From Heterobilharzia americana (Eukaryota; Platyhelminthes; Trematoda; Strigeidida; Schistosomatidae), in NCBI GenBank assembly GCA_944470555.2, contig OX104127.1:144809787-144873786 (forward strand): a stretch of 64,000 nucleotides of DNA, in the 5' to 3' direction. The notes under the pieces are model-generated. The model was not told where the DNA came from, did not search any database, and worked only from the letters and a program-made list of their open reading frames with translations. The translations under genes were made by a program, and so were the position numbers. Below, in pieces: positions 11,064-22,170 of the stretch. Each line of letters opens with the position of its first letter. Positions within the stretch are counted from its first letter, which is position 1.

Positions 11064-12531
11064 CTGCACACCACGGGTTGATTTAGATTCAACAATCAAC
11101 AGTTACACCCGACTCACATATGATACCGTAAAACGTAAAGGTCTATCAATCATAATCAAATTAAAATCTGATCAACAGGTAAGTCTTGTACCTCAACGGC
11201 TGCTTCACTATTCCACTCGTAACTCGGAGGTGGAAGTCGCTGCTTTACACCCTCCAACCACCATTATCTTCATTTCACCTTCACTCATAACCCAATAGCA
11301 ACAAAATTATTCCCACTGTTGACACATCAAATGTAACCATCCTTCTCAAACTCCATCCCTCGACATCTCAGTCTCAGCAACTTACTTACTGTATATGCAA
11401 ATACGACACAACAGTCATTGACGATGTCGATGAATTCGGTTGATTGGAGTAAATATGCTACCTCCACTCCTCAATAATCTACACTGAACACGATTACTTC
11501 ATGAATGGCACCAGTAAATGTTTGAATTTTGATAACAATAATACTCGTAGTGAGTGATAATAATAATAATGAGTGATAATAACATACAACGATCAGAAGG
11601 AGAAATGAATGCACACGACAACATAGAAATAATGAAGGAAGGAAAGTGGAAATGGAAGTAGGCAGAAATGACTGAATAATCTGACATCCACTCATTCACT
11701 CTCCTTCAATATTATTTATTACATTCACTGAATAGACTTCAATGATTTGATTACAGTACAGATGAGTAAGTAATGAAAATAGAGAAGTTGTAGATATTTC
11801 TGTCATTCTCTTCCACGACTATGCAACATAATATTCTCTGGATCACATTTGTAACGAAGTAGAAACTGTGATGAATTGTAATGAGTATGTAGTTCATTTG
11901 AAGTCTTACTCATTCACATTGTAGTTTCCATTCTCCAACTGATTCATCTCCCAATGAATTATTCCTCTTCTCCATTGGTCTTCATCATTCAATGTCAATA
12001 GATCATTTGTGATTGGTGAATCATCGGTTCACGTTTCTCTCTTCTACAAAACTCACACTTCCTATCCACCCCCACCCATGCATCACTATCCAACACCACC
12101 TACTCATCTGCAGCAGCGTACTCACAGACTGCATGAAAATCAACCATCACCTCATCATTACAATCAATTGTATTACTACCATTGGATAATTGAAGACTAA
12201 ACAACACGCAACACCTCCCAACTGTTCCTCACTTCACACTTCACTCACACTTTATCACACTCAAGTCATCTGATGATAAGGCATCATTTATCAAGCAAAC
12301 CGTCAACAATCCCTCCTTCAAGTGATCACCAACAATGTAATGTAATGTAATGTGTATAGATTTTCCAATCACTTTCATTTGACGGATAAGTAGGCAGTCA
12401 TACGAAAGTAAAACATCCTTGTCTTTGATGATGTCAGGCTATCTCTCTGTTTGATTCATCAATCATTGAATTAATTGAGAAGAGAAGGTGGTGAGTGAAA
12501 CCAGTTAGTGGATTGATTTCCTCCGCACACC

Positions 12532-12564
<33 letters not shown>

Positions 12565-12724
12565 TCGAACACTCTCTACTAACTCTCAATATGGATGTTG
12601 GATGATAATGTTGCTCACCTATTGTAAATTGATTGTACACTAGTGATAACTGGAAGTTGAACTCTCAGAATGCTTAATTAATTAATGGCATAGATTGTAG
12701 CAGTTGTGATTTCCTATGTTTACA
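11064..12724 (+). repeat. 1.65 kb inverted duplication, arm 1
   Basis: This arm matches the reverse complement of 38235-39883 almost base for base, allowing for small indels such as the CA/TG run. Identity starts at CTGCACACCACGGG and stops at TTTCCTA(T/C)GTTTACA; flanks are unrelated. Matching 74-residue frames in the two arms differ by one residue. It contains a family D-like end near 11265 and a repeated ATGTA run near 12335, but no recognisable gene or transposase. The nature of the unit is unknown. Confidence 0.85.
12531..12563. repeat. CA-rich microsatellite
   Basis: CCCACCCACC followed by a CA run of about eleven units. The equivalent TG run in the other arm of the duplication is shorter, so the locus varies in length. 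Confidence 0.9.
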
Positions 12725-13660
12725 AGCTTTCAGACAATTCACGCAATTCAAACAGATTACTATTACTATTATCTTGAAAGACTATCATAGTAACACTAAC
12801 TACTACTGTGTGATGAGTAATTCAATGACTTTGGTTATTTATTTGAGCAACAATTTTTTGGTGAAAGCATAGTGAGCAATATGATACATCTGAACTTTGA
12901 CGTCATTCACATACAGTTGGTAGGCTGTCAGTCTCGTCATCATGCATCGACCACCCAGACCGAGCTAACTCATGTAGTTCAAGTCAAAGCAACACACACA
13001 CACACACATACACCTGCATTTCATTACAAAACAGTGATATGAACGAATTTTCTCACCGACATAGTAACGACTAACATATTCAATTCGATCTCTTTACTTC
13101 CACTAAAATGGTATTTTTTTTCCCCTTAAAGTCAAGATATCTAACTACTTACTTGCCTTCACTAGTCGTTAGGCTTGCCTTGACGTCACTCAGACAATAT
13201 CACTCATTGTTGTCAACCTAGTAATAATAATAATCAACATGTCTTCAATGACGCATTCCACGATAACTAATACTATTCATTCGATTCAACAACACTATCG
13301 AGTCAAAGCAAATGAATGCAACTAGAACTATTTTGTTGTTAATCAATTGGATTCACAACATTCGATGACGATGAGTGAGGAGTATACAGGGAATAATCAA
13401 TCGAATTCTGATTAGCTCTACTGTCGCTTCCCTGACATATCCATTCATCATGACACACCTCCCACACCTAAGTGTCATTTGTGTTAGCATATTCATACCC
13501 GGAAGACCATCCAAGTGTGATCGTCATCACTTACTTGCATGAGATAGATATCACTATCGATTGAGCTATTCGAGTTGATTCACGTGAGGTAAGGTAAGAT
13601 TTCAACTTCACCTCAATCGGTCCGAGTAGATCGATGTCTGATGTGGTAGTATCAGATATT
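12725..13660. other. No gene recognised
   Basis: AT-rich sequence between the duplication arm and an RTE fragment. It holds a short CA run near 12990-13010 and no repeat family I can name. Confidence 0.5.
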
Positions 13661-13667
13661 AAATTGT

Positions 13668-14722
13668 GATATACATGAAGACGCCACATGCCAAGTGACT
13701 CGCAATGGGAAGCTCAGTAATGCTTTTGAAGTGAAGACAGGAGTGAAACAAGGCTGTCTACTATCACCCATGATATTCCTGATTGTGATCGACTGGATCA
13801 TGCAACAAACAGTGAGGAATGAGGAGAGGGGGATACGCTGGACCGCGGAAAAGAACCTAGAAGACTTGCATTTCACCAATGATGACTTGTGTCTAATGTC
13901 ACACAAACTTGAAGATCTACAGGCGAAAACTAACAAGTTGGTAGAAGAGGCGAGGCAGAGCAGCGAAAACGGGACTTCAGGTGAATATAGAGAAGACAGA
14001 GGTGATGAAGATGCCCAACAAACTTCAATCACCATGAACGGAAGAAACTTAAAGGAAGTAGCCTCCTTCACTTATCTAAGCAGCACTGTTTCAACTACAG
14101 GCGGTGGTGGCACAGGCACAGACGAGGATGTCAATCCAGTCAGGATCGGAAAGACAGCAAGACAGGCGTTCATTAACCTGAAACCAGTGTAGAGATCTTC
14201 TGCACTGCACTCAGCATAAAGCATTAACAAGATGCGGATTTTCAACACCAACGTCAAGTCAGTGCTTCTGTATGGCTCAGAGACTTGGCGCGTCACGAAA
14301 GGCATTTCCAACGAACTATAGATATTCATCAACAACTGTCTACGCTGGCCCGTTACCGTAGCTCAGATGGATTGCCAGTATAATGAGAATAAGCAACAAG
14401 GAACTCTGGCTGGCTATCAACGAACCAAGGAGTCAAGAACCTATCACTCAACAAATATGCAGAAGAAAGTGGAAGTGGAGATAGATTGGGCATGCACTGA
14501 GAAAGCCGACTGGAGACATCACGCACCAGGCCAGGCCCTCGAGTGGAACCCAGATGGGAAACTACGAGTTGGGTGTCCGAGGTGAGAGTGACATGGAGGA
14601 GATCGTGCGAGGAGGAGGAGGTTGTGAGCTGTCGTGGAGCCAGGTCGAAAAGATTGCAGAGAACAGAGTAGAATGTAGACGCGCTAGTGAAGCCCTATGT
14701 TCCATTAGGAACTCAAGGGATA

Positions 14723-14724
<2 letters not shown>
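13668..14724 (+). mobile_element. RTE-like LINE copy 1, 5'-truncated
   Basis: It encodes the second half of an RTE-type reverse transcriptase, starting just before the motif VKQGCLLSP. It continues through a frameshifted F-ADD box (read as FTNDDLCLMS), the primer-grip-like FTYLSSTVS and the C-terminal region. A stop replaces the expected residue after LKPV, and there are several further breaks, so it is dead. It ends in a TAA microsatellite, as RTE elements commonly do. It is close in sequence to copies at 39897, 43085 and 49796. Confidence 0.85.

Positions 14725-14778
<54 letters not shown>
14722..14778. repeat. TAA microsatellite tail of RTE copy 1
   Basis: About eighteen TAA units immediately follow the element's 3' end, which fits its microsatellite tail. 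Confidence 0.9.
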
Positions 14779-14781
<3 letters not shown>

Positions 14782-15179
14782 TAGTGATAATAATAATATT
14801 GCCGTCAATCGCTACTGAAACCGAGGAGATATTTCACGTACTGATCATGTTCTTGTAGTTCACAAGTCGTGTGCCAGTCTTGCGTTTTCTGATTCATCTT
14901 CAAACTTCTAGAACACACACATACACACAACTCAATTATGGAGAGTGTAAAATGACGTCTTGTTATATGTTGTTTTCTTCATGTTTGTGTGATGACACTA
15001 AAACACAAGAAATGAAATATACTAGTGAACAACATAGTAAGGAACCACTCACACTAATCTGTTGGTTTTACGATTAAGATCAGACAGTCACTGAGCTCGG
15101 TTGGCACCCGCTTCAGCAGTTACAGTGGTCGAATGTAATTCCGTTTTAACTCAATTTTGAGGTTTGTGGTAATTGATTG

Positions 15180-15445
15180 GTTTCGAGGTGGTATTCACAA
15201 TGCACTGGATGGCTGTTTTATCCCAGCGTGGGACTGCTCAAGAGTGAGCATCCATGACCCCGCCAGTGATTAAACCCCGAACCTTTAGGTTCCATGGCCA
15301 GCACGTCACCATTAAGCCACTGAGTCGTGGGTTCATGGGCTCACACTACTGAGGAGCCTTATACTAGGGCGAAACCGCTGTTACAGTGCTTCCAGGTCTC
15401 CAATGTTTCTGCAACTGATGTCATTCCATGCTGAATATCAACCTG
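15180..15445. repeat. Family B inverted pair (minus then plus)
   Basis: A minus-strand B piece (15180-15330, box A-like GGCTTAATGGTGACGTGCTG) is fused to a plus-strand 3' piece (15330-15445) that holds a hammerhead. The plus hammerhead has CTGAGGA at 15349 and GAAA at 15371. Its stem II is GCCT/GGGC instead of GTCC/GGAC, a paired change. Stem I's first pair and the cleavage triplet region are altered. Confidence 0.75.
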
Positions 15446-15889
15446 AAATCAATCAATAAATCCCCATATACTTCAGAATTGAATATTGATACATATCATT
15501 TATTCCAAGTAATTTGCTGAATTTTTTCCAGAACTATCCACTATCTACTTGCTAAGCACTACACTTCATTAACAACACTGAAAATGTAGATTTAAATAGA
15601 GTAAATTGTATTTGAGTTCTCATGCATTCATAACACTTTGTGAACATTTACAATATATGTTAGAAATGAGTTTATACAATTGATGTATGAGCCGTACAAT
15701 ATATAGAATTATCTTATCCAATTTGAAGTTTGAATTGTATAGTGAAGTACAAAAGGTAGTGTAGTCTGATCATTTACCTCTCCTACAAGTTCTTATTCAT
15801 TCATCGGGCATTTAGTATCTAAACCTTTGAGTTTATAATCATACGTTTTATAGGAATACTAGATTCATTAACTAGTCAGTATAGTGTGA

Positions 15890-16125
15890 TATAATAATGG
15901 TGGATAGTGGCTAGCAATGGAGTCCAGGACTCGTCAGCTGGATGTACCTGCCTCTCAGTAAGTGGTGTTACCCCTGCCGGGATTCGAACCAGGGACCGAC
16001 CACTTTAAACGCCAGAACGTTATCCACTAGACCACCAAACTATGATCGCCACTTGTTGTGAGATGGGTATAGTTTTAGTGTTACTGCTGTCATATACTGT
16101 CGTTGATTGGTGGGATAATTGATTT
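15890..16125 (-). repeat. Family A element with deleted ribozyme core
   Basis: Head, box A-like GGTCTAGTGGATAACGTTC and box B-like GGTTCGAATCCCG are well kept on the minus strand. In the 3' region CTGACGAGTCC joins directly to TGGACTCC, so stem II, GAAA and stem III have been deleted cleanly. Confidence 0.8.
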
Positions 16126-16539
16126 ACCTAATCGTTTCGCTACGATTAGACAAAACTTCACATTCAATACATTAAAACCCTAAGACATACGTTCCTGGAC
16201 TGTATGGTTTACCGAAAGTCAGATAGCCTGGAATCCTACTACATCCGATTCTAGAGTTATTGTAGCCTTTAAAAACAAAAGCATTTGGTGCGAGATTGAT
16301 AGAATTTCACGAATTAGTGAAACTCAATGTAAAGGGTGTATTCAGTTTTGCAGGACATGTTAAAAATATGAATATTTAAGACAAGAGGTTGATGTCACTA
16401 GGTTCACTGTCATCATTCACTCATTTCTGACTTGTCGAAACAGTCAGCTACATATGCTATTAGTTAACCGAACTAGAGATAAGCGTGGGAACCTCATTTG
16501 AAAGAGTTAAAATGTATAATCGGTCTTCATTTTATGCTG

Positions 16540-17335
16540 AGTAAGGAGACAGGGTTACGATGGTCCTCCCTTTTTTGTCCTATGCTAGCTGATATTTTCC
16601 TAGCAAATCCTCAAAAACGATACGCTTAGGGCTACACTTAAAGAGCTAGACTATTGTCATAGGCATGTAGATGACAACTTCATCATTTGTGGCAAAGACT
16701 TCAAGAAGCAAGAGACCCTGAATATTTTCAACAATATCCACGATGTTATGAACTTCACCTTTAAGAAAGAATGGCGGGAAGGTATATCATTCCTAGGTGT
16801 TCAGAAAGAACACCTAGACAGCTGAGTATATCCCCTTCCATAAATTCATACCAAGTGAATACAAAAGAAACTTAATCGAGTGTCTTATTTACAGAATACA
16901 AAGTGTATATTTGGATGGATACAGGAAGGAAGAAGTAGACAAACTGAAGCCAAGGTTGCAGCAAAAGTCATCCAGACTAGAAGCGAAGATAAATAAGAAT
17001 AAAATTGTCGAGAAAAATTTGTATTTCAGGCTGTTTCTATAGTGACATTACCCCAGATATCTTAGTGTATCTATTAAGTAGGTTTGCTGAAAGAACACTA
17101 ACCGCAGTGAAAGTTTTCGTCACCTTGTCAATCAAACTACTACTTACACAGTAAATCAAGGATGGATTACCATTGAAAACCACTTCGATGTGCATTTGTG
17201 AGTTCAGTTGCTTCTGTGAAACCATTAACATGGTAGGTACACACAGTGCATTGTGCACACTTGGTCGTGAACAGGCACCAGTTTGATTTAGGAAAGGAAT
17301 GACAATGTACAAACAGAACAGTACTTTTCCACCCG
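16540..17335 (+). mobile_element. Penelope-like element remnant (RT and GIY-YIG-like end)
   Basis: Frames on the plus strand, with breaks, give RHVDDNFIICGKDFKKQ (the catalytic xVDD box of Penelope reverse transcriptase), a following FNNIHDVMNFTF..ISFLGV block, and FIPSEYKRNLIECLIYR. Further on are KDGLPLKTTSMCICEFSC and a CxxxCFC-like stretch resembling the linker and start of the GIY-YIG endonuclease of Penelope-like elements. Several stops and shifts show that it is dead. Minus-strand frames over 17037-17312 are chance. Confidence 0.75.
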
Positions 17336-17599
17336 GTAGATAAAAAGCATCAGACCAAATTAGAATAGGCCTGTTCTGGGATATATCGTGTTCCTGGCAA
17401 TTCGCCAGAAAGAAAAATTAGTAGACGCTACCATTTGTTAGTGGAAGTTTAACATCTTTAGAGTGGAAATAGTTTTCTTTACCAAGTTTCTTTCACGGAC
17501 TGTTAGTTTATTTCAAGCATCTCTTCTTACTTTACAAACCAGTATCACTTAATGTAACTAATGAAACTCTGGTGCTCATTACTGACTTGTTTTGAGATG

Positions 17600-17835
17600 A
17601 GTTTCCCGAAGTTCTAATGAGAAGTTGTGAATTGATCTACCTGTGTTGGCAAGCGGGCTCCTGTCCAGGTGCCTCGAAATTGCTTTAGTGGGAAACGTTT
17701 TGGTATTTGAAGCAATAGCTGCCAGTTCCAAGTCTTAGTGTGAAAAACACCGCTCACTGTGGTACAGATACATCCGGCCAACCAGTTCCAAATAAAATGC
17801 AAGGAGTATTTTGGATTCTACTGATAGCCATCACC
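17600..17835 (+). repeat. Family A fragments, eroded
   Basis: A minus-strand head (GGGCTCCTGTCCAGGTGCCTCG) at 17645-17680 is followed by a plus-strand 3' end at 17745-17835 (CGCTCACTGTGGTACAGATA, CATCCGGCC..). The hammerhead core reads CCAACCAG and is lost. Confidence 0.6.
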
Positions 17836-17900
17836 GAACAAATTTATTGTCATCAAAATTAAACTTCTTACTGTTCTCTATGATTTGGTATAATTTTCGT

Positions 17901-18039
17901 GTGACCTTAAAGGTCACTGTGGCAACTGCTGAAATGACCAATCAAGTTTCGGTATTCCTACCAGAAAGGTTGTTTTGCCATATAGTAGAGAAATTTAATT
18001 GGCTAACTCAGCAGTTGCTAGGGTGGCCTTTAAAGTCAC
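17901..18039. mobile_element. Family E MITE-like element, copy 1
   Basis: Terminal inverted repeats GTGACCTTAAAGGTCAC.. and ..GTGGCCTTTAAAGTCAC, with inner matching blocks CTGAAATGACCAATCA and AATTGGCTAACTCAGCAGTT, span about 139 bp and encode nothing. Five copies occur in the window. This fits a non-autonomous DNA transposon; its superfamily is not determined. Confidence 0.7.
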
Positions 18040-18142
18040 TCTAATTTTTGATACGCTGACTATCAGGCTTGATAACACTGACTTCTACTTTAAGAACGTT
18101 TAGCATGTGCTGTTATGGTCGACAGATGTACATTTCGTTTTG

Positions 18143-18145
<3 letters not shown>

Positions 18146-18219
<74 letters not shown>
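18146..18219. repeat. TA microsatellite
   Basis: A pure TA dinucleotide run of 74 bp. A minus-strand frame reading YIYIYI is only this repeat. Confidence 0.95.
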
Positions 18220-18221
<2 letters not shown>

Positions 18222-18314
18222 GGTACTGAATACCTTGAGAGTTCAACTTCTTGGAATCTGTGATTCGTAGCCATTTTGTCAAATTAGTGCTAACTTGTAA
18301 CTCTAGTCTTCGAG

Positions 18315-18510
18315 TAATTTGTTTGGTTGTGGCTAGCAGAAGAATCCAGGAGGCAGGTTTCATCCTACTTGGGACTCGTCAGCTGGATGTACCTGAAGCC
18401 TAGTACGGAATGTTGTCCCCGTGGAGACTCAAGGCGCTTACCCATCGCTTCAAACACCAGGACGTTATCCACTTTACCACGGAGGCACGATAGACACTTC
18501 TTGTACAACG
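18315..18510 (-). repeat. Family A element, 3' two-thirds
   Basis: On the minus strand, box A-like GTAAAGTGGATAACGTCC is present with an eroded box B. The hammerhead near 18340-18386 keeps CTGACGA and GAAA, and stem I ATCCAG/CTGGAT is perfect. Stem III is weak (ACCTGCCT). Confidence 0.75.
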
Positions 18511-18569
18511 GGTACAAGCATATTATAATTATATCAATAAATAGTACTTTATTTTTGAGGGAGTTGTGG

Positions 18570-18940
18570 AGATTTGGAAATATTTCAAGAGGTATTCCCG
18601 AAGTTCCAATGAGAAGTCGTGACCGGTGGAGTCAAAGCCTGATGGTTGTGAGGATAGTTACTCAAAGATGACATTGGGTGGTGGTTGCGCTATATCGTGA
18701 GGTAACAGAAGTTGGAAATATGGAGCATTGGATTCTGACCCAGTGGCCAGCTCAATGGTAACGTGCTGGCCACAGAACCTGAAGGTCACGGGTTCGATCC
18801 CTGGTGTGGCGGGGTCGTGGGTACGCACTGCTGAGGAGTCCCATGCTAGTTGGACGAAAGAGCTGTCCAGTGCTCCCATGTTTCCTTTGTTCCTCCAACT
18901 CATGTCAGTTTACAATGAATAACAACTTGAAATAGTATTT
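18570..18940 (+). repeat. Family B element, full length
   Basis: The clearest plus-strand reference copy: head GGTATTCCCGAAGTTCCAATG, an internal GTTGCGCTATATCGTGAGG, box A-like AGCTCAATGGTAACGTGCTG at 18749, box B GGGTTCGATCCC at 18790, hammerhead, and tail TTCCTCCAACTCATGTCAGT..CAACTTGAAAT. The tRNA-like part suggests an RNA polymerase III promoter. Confidence 0.85.
18825..18873 (+). ncRNA. Hammerhead ribozyme motif, family B
   Basis: Stem I GCACTG/CAGTGC is perfect. The core CTGAGGA is allowed because position 7 may be any base. Stem II GTCC/GGAC has a ten-base loop, followed by GAAA and cleavage triplet GTC. Stem III (AGAG/CTGT) has a mismatch at its second pair, which may weaken it. Confidence 0.7.
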
Positions 18941-19180
18941 TAGTCTTCTGTTCTGAACAAATAATTCTGACAGGTTATTTTAACATGAGATTCGTAGATG
19001 ATGTTGTATAGGTTCACAGAGTGCCTGCACTTGAGTTGTACTCAACTTTTTCTTAACTTTCTTTAACATAATGGTGCTTCTAAGGCCAGTTTAAGTCTCA
19101 ACATTCACGGATTGATTTTTCGTTTTACTTCACTCCACTTCTATTTTGAAGTAGCTATCGCTAGTAGGAGTATAGAATTA

Positions 19181-19430
19181 TGTATTAATGATGGATATTG
19201 GATAAAGGTGGAATCCAACACCCGCTTTTCGTCCTCTCCAGCTGACGAATCCTAAATAGGACGAGATGCACGTCCTGCATTCCACTCCTAACCAATATCC
19301 ATCATTAATACATGATTAAAAAACACAGGCAATATAGAGGCATCCGCACAGGAGCCCGTATGCCAGTAGAGACCGATCAATTCGGTCCAATCAATGACGG
19401 GATAATACAAACAACAACATTAGAAGTGTA
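19181..19430. repeat. Family A palindrome of two ribozyme ends plus next unit head
   Basis: Perfect 21-bp arms at 19181-19201 and 19292-19312 enclose a minus-strand and a plus-strand family A 3' end. A plus-strand head (CAGGCAATATAGAGGCATCC) follows from 19344. The plus hammerhead has CTGACGA at 19244 but GAGA in place of GAAA. Confidence 0.7.
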
Positions 19431-19784
19431 GAATAACCATGACTGCGTTGCTAGGTTAATCGCAGTTTAAAATGAGCATATCTGAAATTTAGATTTAAGT
19501 AGCTACCATCTGAGGTATTCGATTTACTTAACAAAATGACAATTAGTCACAGACTGAGAGAAGTACATTTATACCAGAAGTTGATTCTCAAAGTATTCAT
19601 TACCATTATTTATTTATATCAGAAGGAAGTGTGCAGCTGTGGACTATAACAGCATATGCTAAACGTCTTTAAACCAGAAGTCAGTGTTATCAAGACTGAT
19701 AGTGAATGCATGAAAAATGGCACTCAATCATAGAGAACAGTGAGAACTTTAAATTTGACGATAATTAATAGAATTTGCTTGATC

Positions 19785-20012
19785 ATGGCTATTAGTGAAA
19801 TCTAGGACACACATTTCGTCCCATTTGGGACTTGTCAGCCGGATATACTTACACCTCAGTGAATGATGTTGTGCCCAGTGAGACTTATCACTTCAAATAC
19901 CAAAACGTTACCCACTAAGGTAATATCAAAGCATCTAAATAGGAGCCCGTTTCCCAACAGAAGTTGATCAGTTCAATAGAGAATAACATCAGAAAATCAC
20001 AAGTATCAATAC
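19785..20012 (-). repeat. Family A element, eroded
   Basis: Minus-strand 3' end and linker are followed at 19920-20012 by a plus-oriented head fragment (ATAGGAGCCCGTTTCCCAAC). The hammerhead near 19815-19860 has CTGACAA, that is G8 changed to A, which should abolish cleavage. Confidence 0.7.
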
Positions 20013-20794
20013 ATTATGATGAATAGGACTATTATAAAATGAATGCTGGACTGTTTGCTGTTTTTTGTTCAGTGACTTAATCCACCGACAGTTAGTCACT
20101 TCGACGCGGTTGTATCTCATCTGTTTCCAGAGAATAAGAAATAGCAAGGTAAAAGTATGATATGAACTTATAATTTACGATTAGTAACCGACTGATTTGA
20201 ACTGCCTACTATCATAACAAGTAAGTTATGTAATAATGACAATAGTGGGTGCAATATAAAGGTACTCATACATTAAGACACAGATCGAGACATTTAGGCC
20301 TATTGAGAAGACCAGAGGAATATGAATATAAATTTATTCATGTTCAAAGAGGGGATCATACTATCACACAAAACACTATAAGTTTAAATCGGTATTTACA
20401 AATGAAGATTCCCTATACTTCTCAGACAGCTCTATGAACTTTCCTGTCAGTCGATGTACCACTCATGTGAGCAGTGTGAGAACAACATAGCCTTATTCGA
20501 ACAATGGAATAGGAAATTAAATGACTCTGTAGGCAATCTTGATGTGAGTGACTATCTTCAAAACAAAGCATCCACTCTGGTTTTGTAAACTTCAGTTCTT
20601 TGAACCATTTGAACTGAAAACCGACTGGATTTACCCATCTTCACCGATTGAACATCAACACACGAATATATTGTTTCAATGCATCATTTTGACATTACAC
20701 TAAACATATCGTGGGGTGAATAAAAGTTTATCAGTACAAGAATTGCTCAACAGTGGGTAACCGATTTATGTACACAGTCTAGCCTGTCGTCACC

Positions 20795-20970
20795 TGAATA
20801 GCTTAGTGCTTTGACATGAGTATTGAGTGACCTATGTTGGAAACACTAGAGGAACGCCTGTATTCTAACGGTTGCTGTTTGGTCTTGCTGATGAGTCCCA
20901 ACAGACACGAGACACTTACGTTTAGGGCCTCTTATCGATTGACTTTCACCACATAACATCAAAGGTTCAC
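20795..20970 (+). repeat. Family C element
   Basis: Box A-like ATAGCTTAGTGCTTTGACAT and an eroded box B precede a hammerhead-like block with CTGATGA at 20888 and ACACGAGACAC, then CTTATCGATTGAC. GAAA has become GAGA. Confidence 0.6.
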
Positions 20971-21756
20971 AGGTCTTATGATCAGAGTGTTTGTTCAACT
21001 TATGGTGAATAAACACTCGTTTGGATAACTCGATTACTCCGTAGTCCTAGAATATATTTTCCACTTATTGATGACAAATAACCTTTGTCAAAGTGTTTTT
21101 ATGACCCTGAATTTTCACTTAAAGGGTTTTTTGAGGATTGATCAATTTGAAGACAGTTGGAAAACCACTAAAGACCTAGAAACACAAGACAGCTGGAACT
21201 CTACAATAATGTTTTCTATGATTCAATGGAAGATGGAGCCCAAAGGCTCTGAGTCTCATGGTGAGCACTTAACCGTTTGGCTACTGAGTTAGAAATTAAA
21301 AAAAAACAGTTTAAACCATCCACTTATTATTATACTGATGCAAAATCTCAACATCTATACAGTTCGTTAGTTCTAAAGTTGGTTACTGACCGCTTTAATA
21401 TTGTATCAGTTACTATGACGACTCTGGAAAGTTAGATGTCATAATGAAGAGGTGCCGTCGATTATATTGCTTTTAAATTTTACTTCACTCAACAGACAAG
21501 TGATAAGTAGTGTCTATCCCAGTTAACTCTCATTTAGATTGCTCTGAATTAAATGGATTCTTGTCTGTAATTGACCAATGGTTTTTCAAACCGTCTCAAG
21601 TTAAACCCTTCTAAATGTTAGACTGCTAATTTAGCCAGAGGCATAAAGAAGACTTGTATGAACTGTTCATGTTCCATGACTCCGGTTGTATTGATGTTAT
21701 TTCTGTTGAAAGCAAATCTAGTGTTAATTATCTTGGATTGAGTTTTACTTCTGACC

Positions 21757-22170
21757 TTTCAAGTTGTTATTCATCGTAGACTGACATCAGTTGGAGGAAC
21801 AAAGGAAACATGGGAGCACTCGACAGCTGTTTCGTCCAACTAGTATGGGACTCCTCAGCAGTGCGTACCCACGACCCCACCACACCAGGGATGGAACCCG
21901 TGACCTTCAGGTTCTGTGGCCAGCACGTTACCATTGAGCTGGCCACTGGGTCATAATCCAATGCTCCATATTTCCAACTTCTGTTAGCTCACGATATATA
22001 GCGCAACCACCACTCAATGTCATCGTTGAGTATCTGTCCACCTGTCACGACTTCTCATTGGGACTTCGGGAATACTTCTCGAAGCTAGTCACCAATGAGC
22101 ACCAGTTCAATTAAATTTTGAGGGAGTTATGGAGATTTGGAAATATTTCAAGTTGTTATTCATCGTAGAC
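21757..22170 (-). repeat. Family B unit inserted in the LINE
   Basis: One complete unit (389 bp between repeated landmarks) plus about 25 bp: the word TTTCAAGTTGTTATTCATCG and its next five bases occur at both ends (21757 and 22146). The inserted DNA therefore begins and ends at the same point of the repeat unit. It contains box A-like AGCTCAATGGTAACGTGCTG and box B GGGTTCCATCCC on the minus strand. Confidence 0.8.
21816..21864 (-). ncRNA. Hammerhead ribozyme motif, family B
   Basis: Core CTGAGGA, stem II GTCC/GGAC, GAAA, stem III ACAG/CTGT and triplet GTC are all present. The first stem I pair is G-G (GCACTG/GAGTGC), so five of six pairs remain. Activity is plausible but reduced. Confidence 0.65.

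Noticed and set aside
12009..12200. Histidine/proline-rich open frame in the inverted duplication
   Set aside because: Low complexity, and the equivalent frame is broken in the other arm at 38750-38940.
12255..12285. CTGATGA word in the inverted duplication as a hammerhead
   Set aside because: No paired stem II followed by GAAA and no stem I partner.
18145..18363. Open frame with a long YIYI repeat
   Set aside because: It translates a TA microsatellite.
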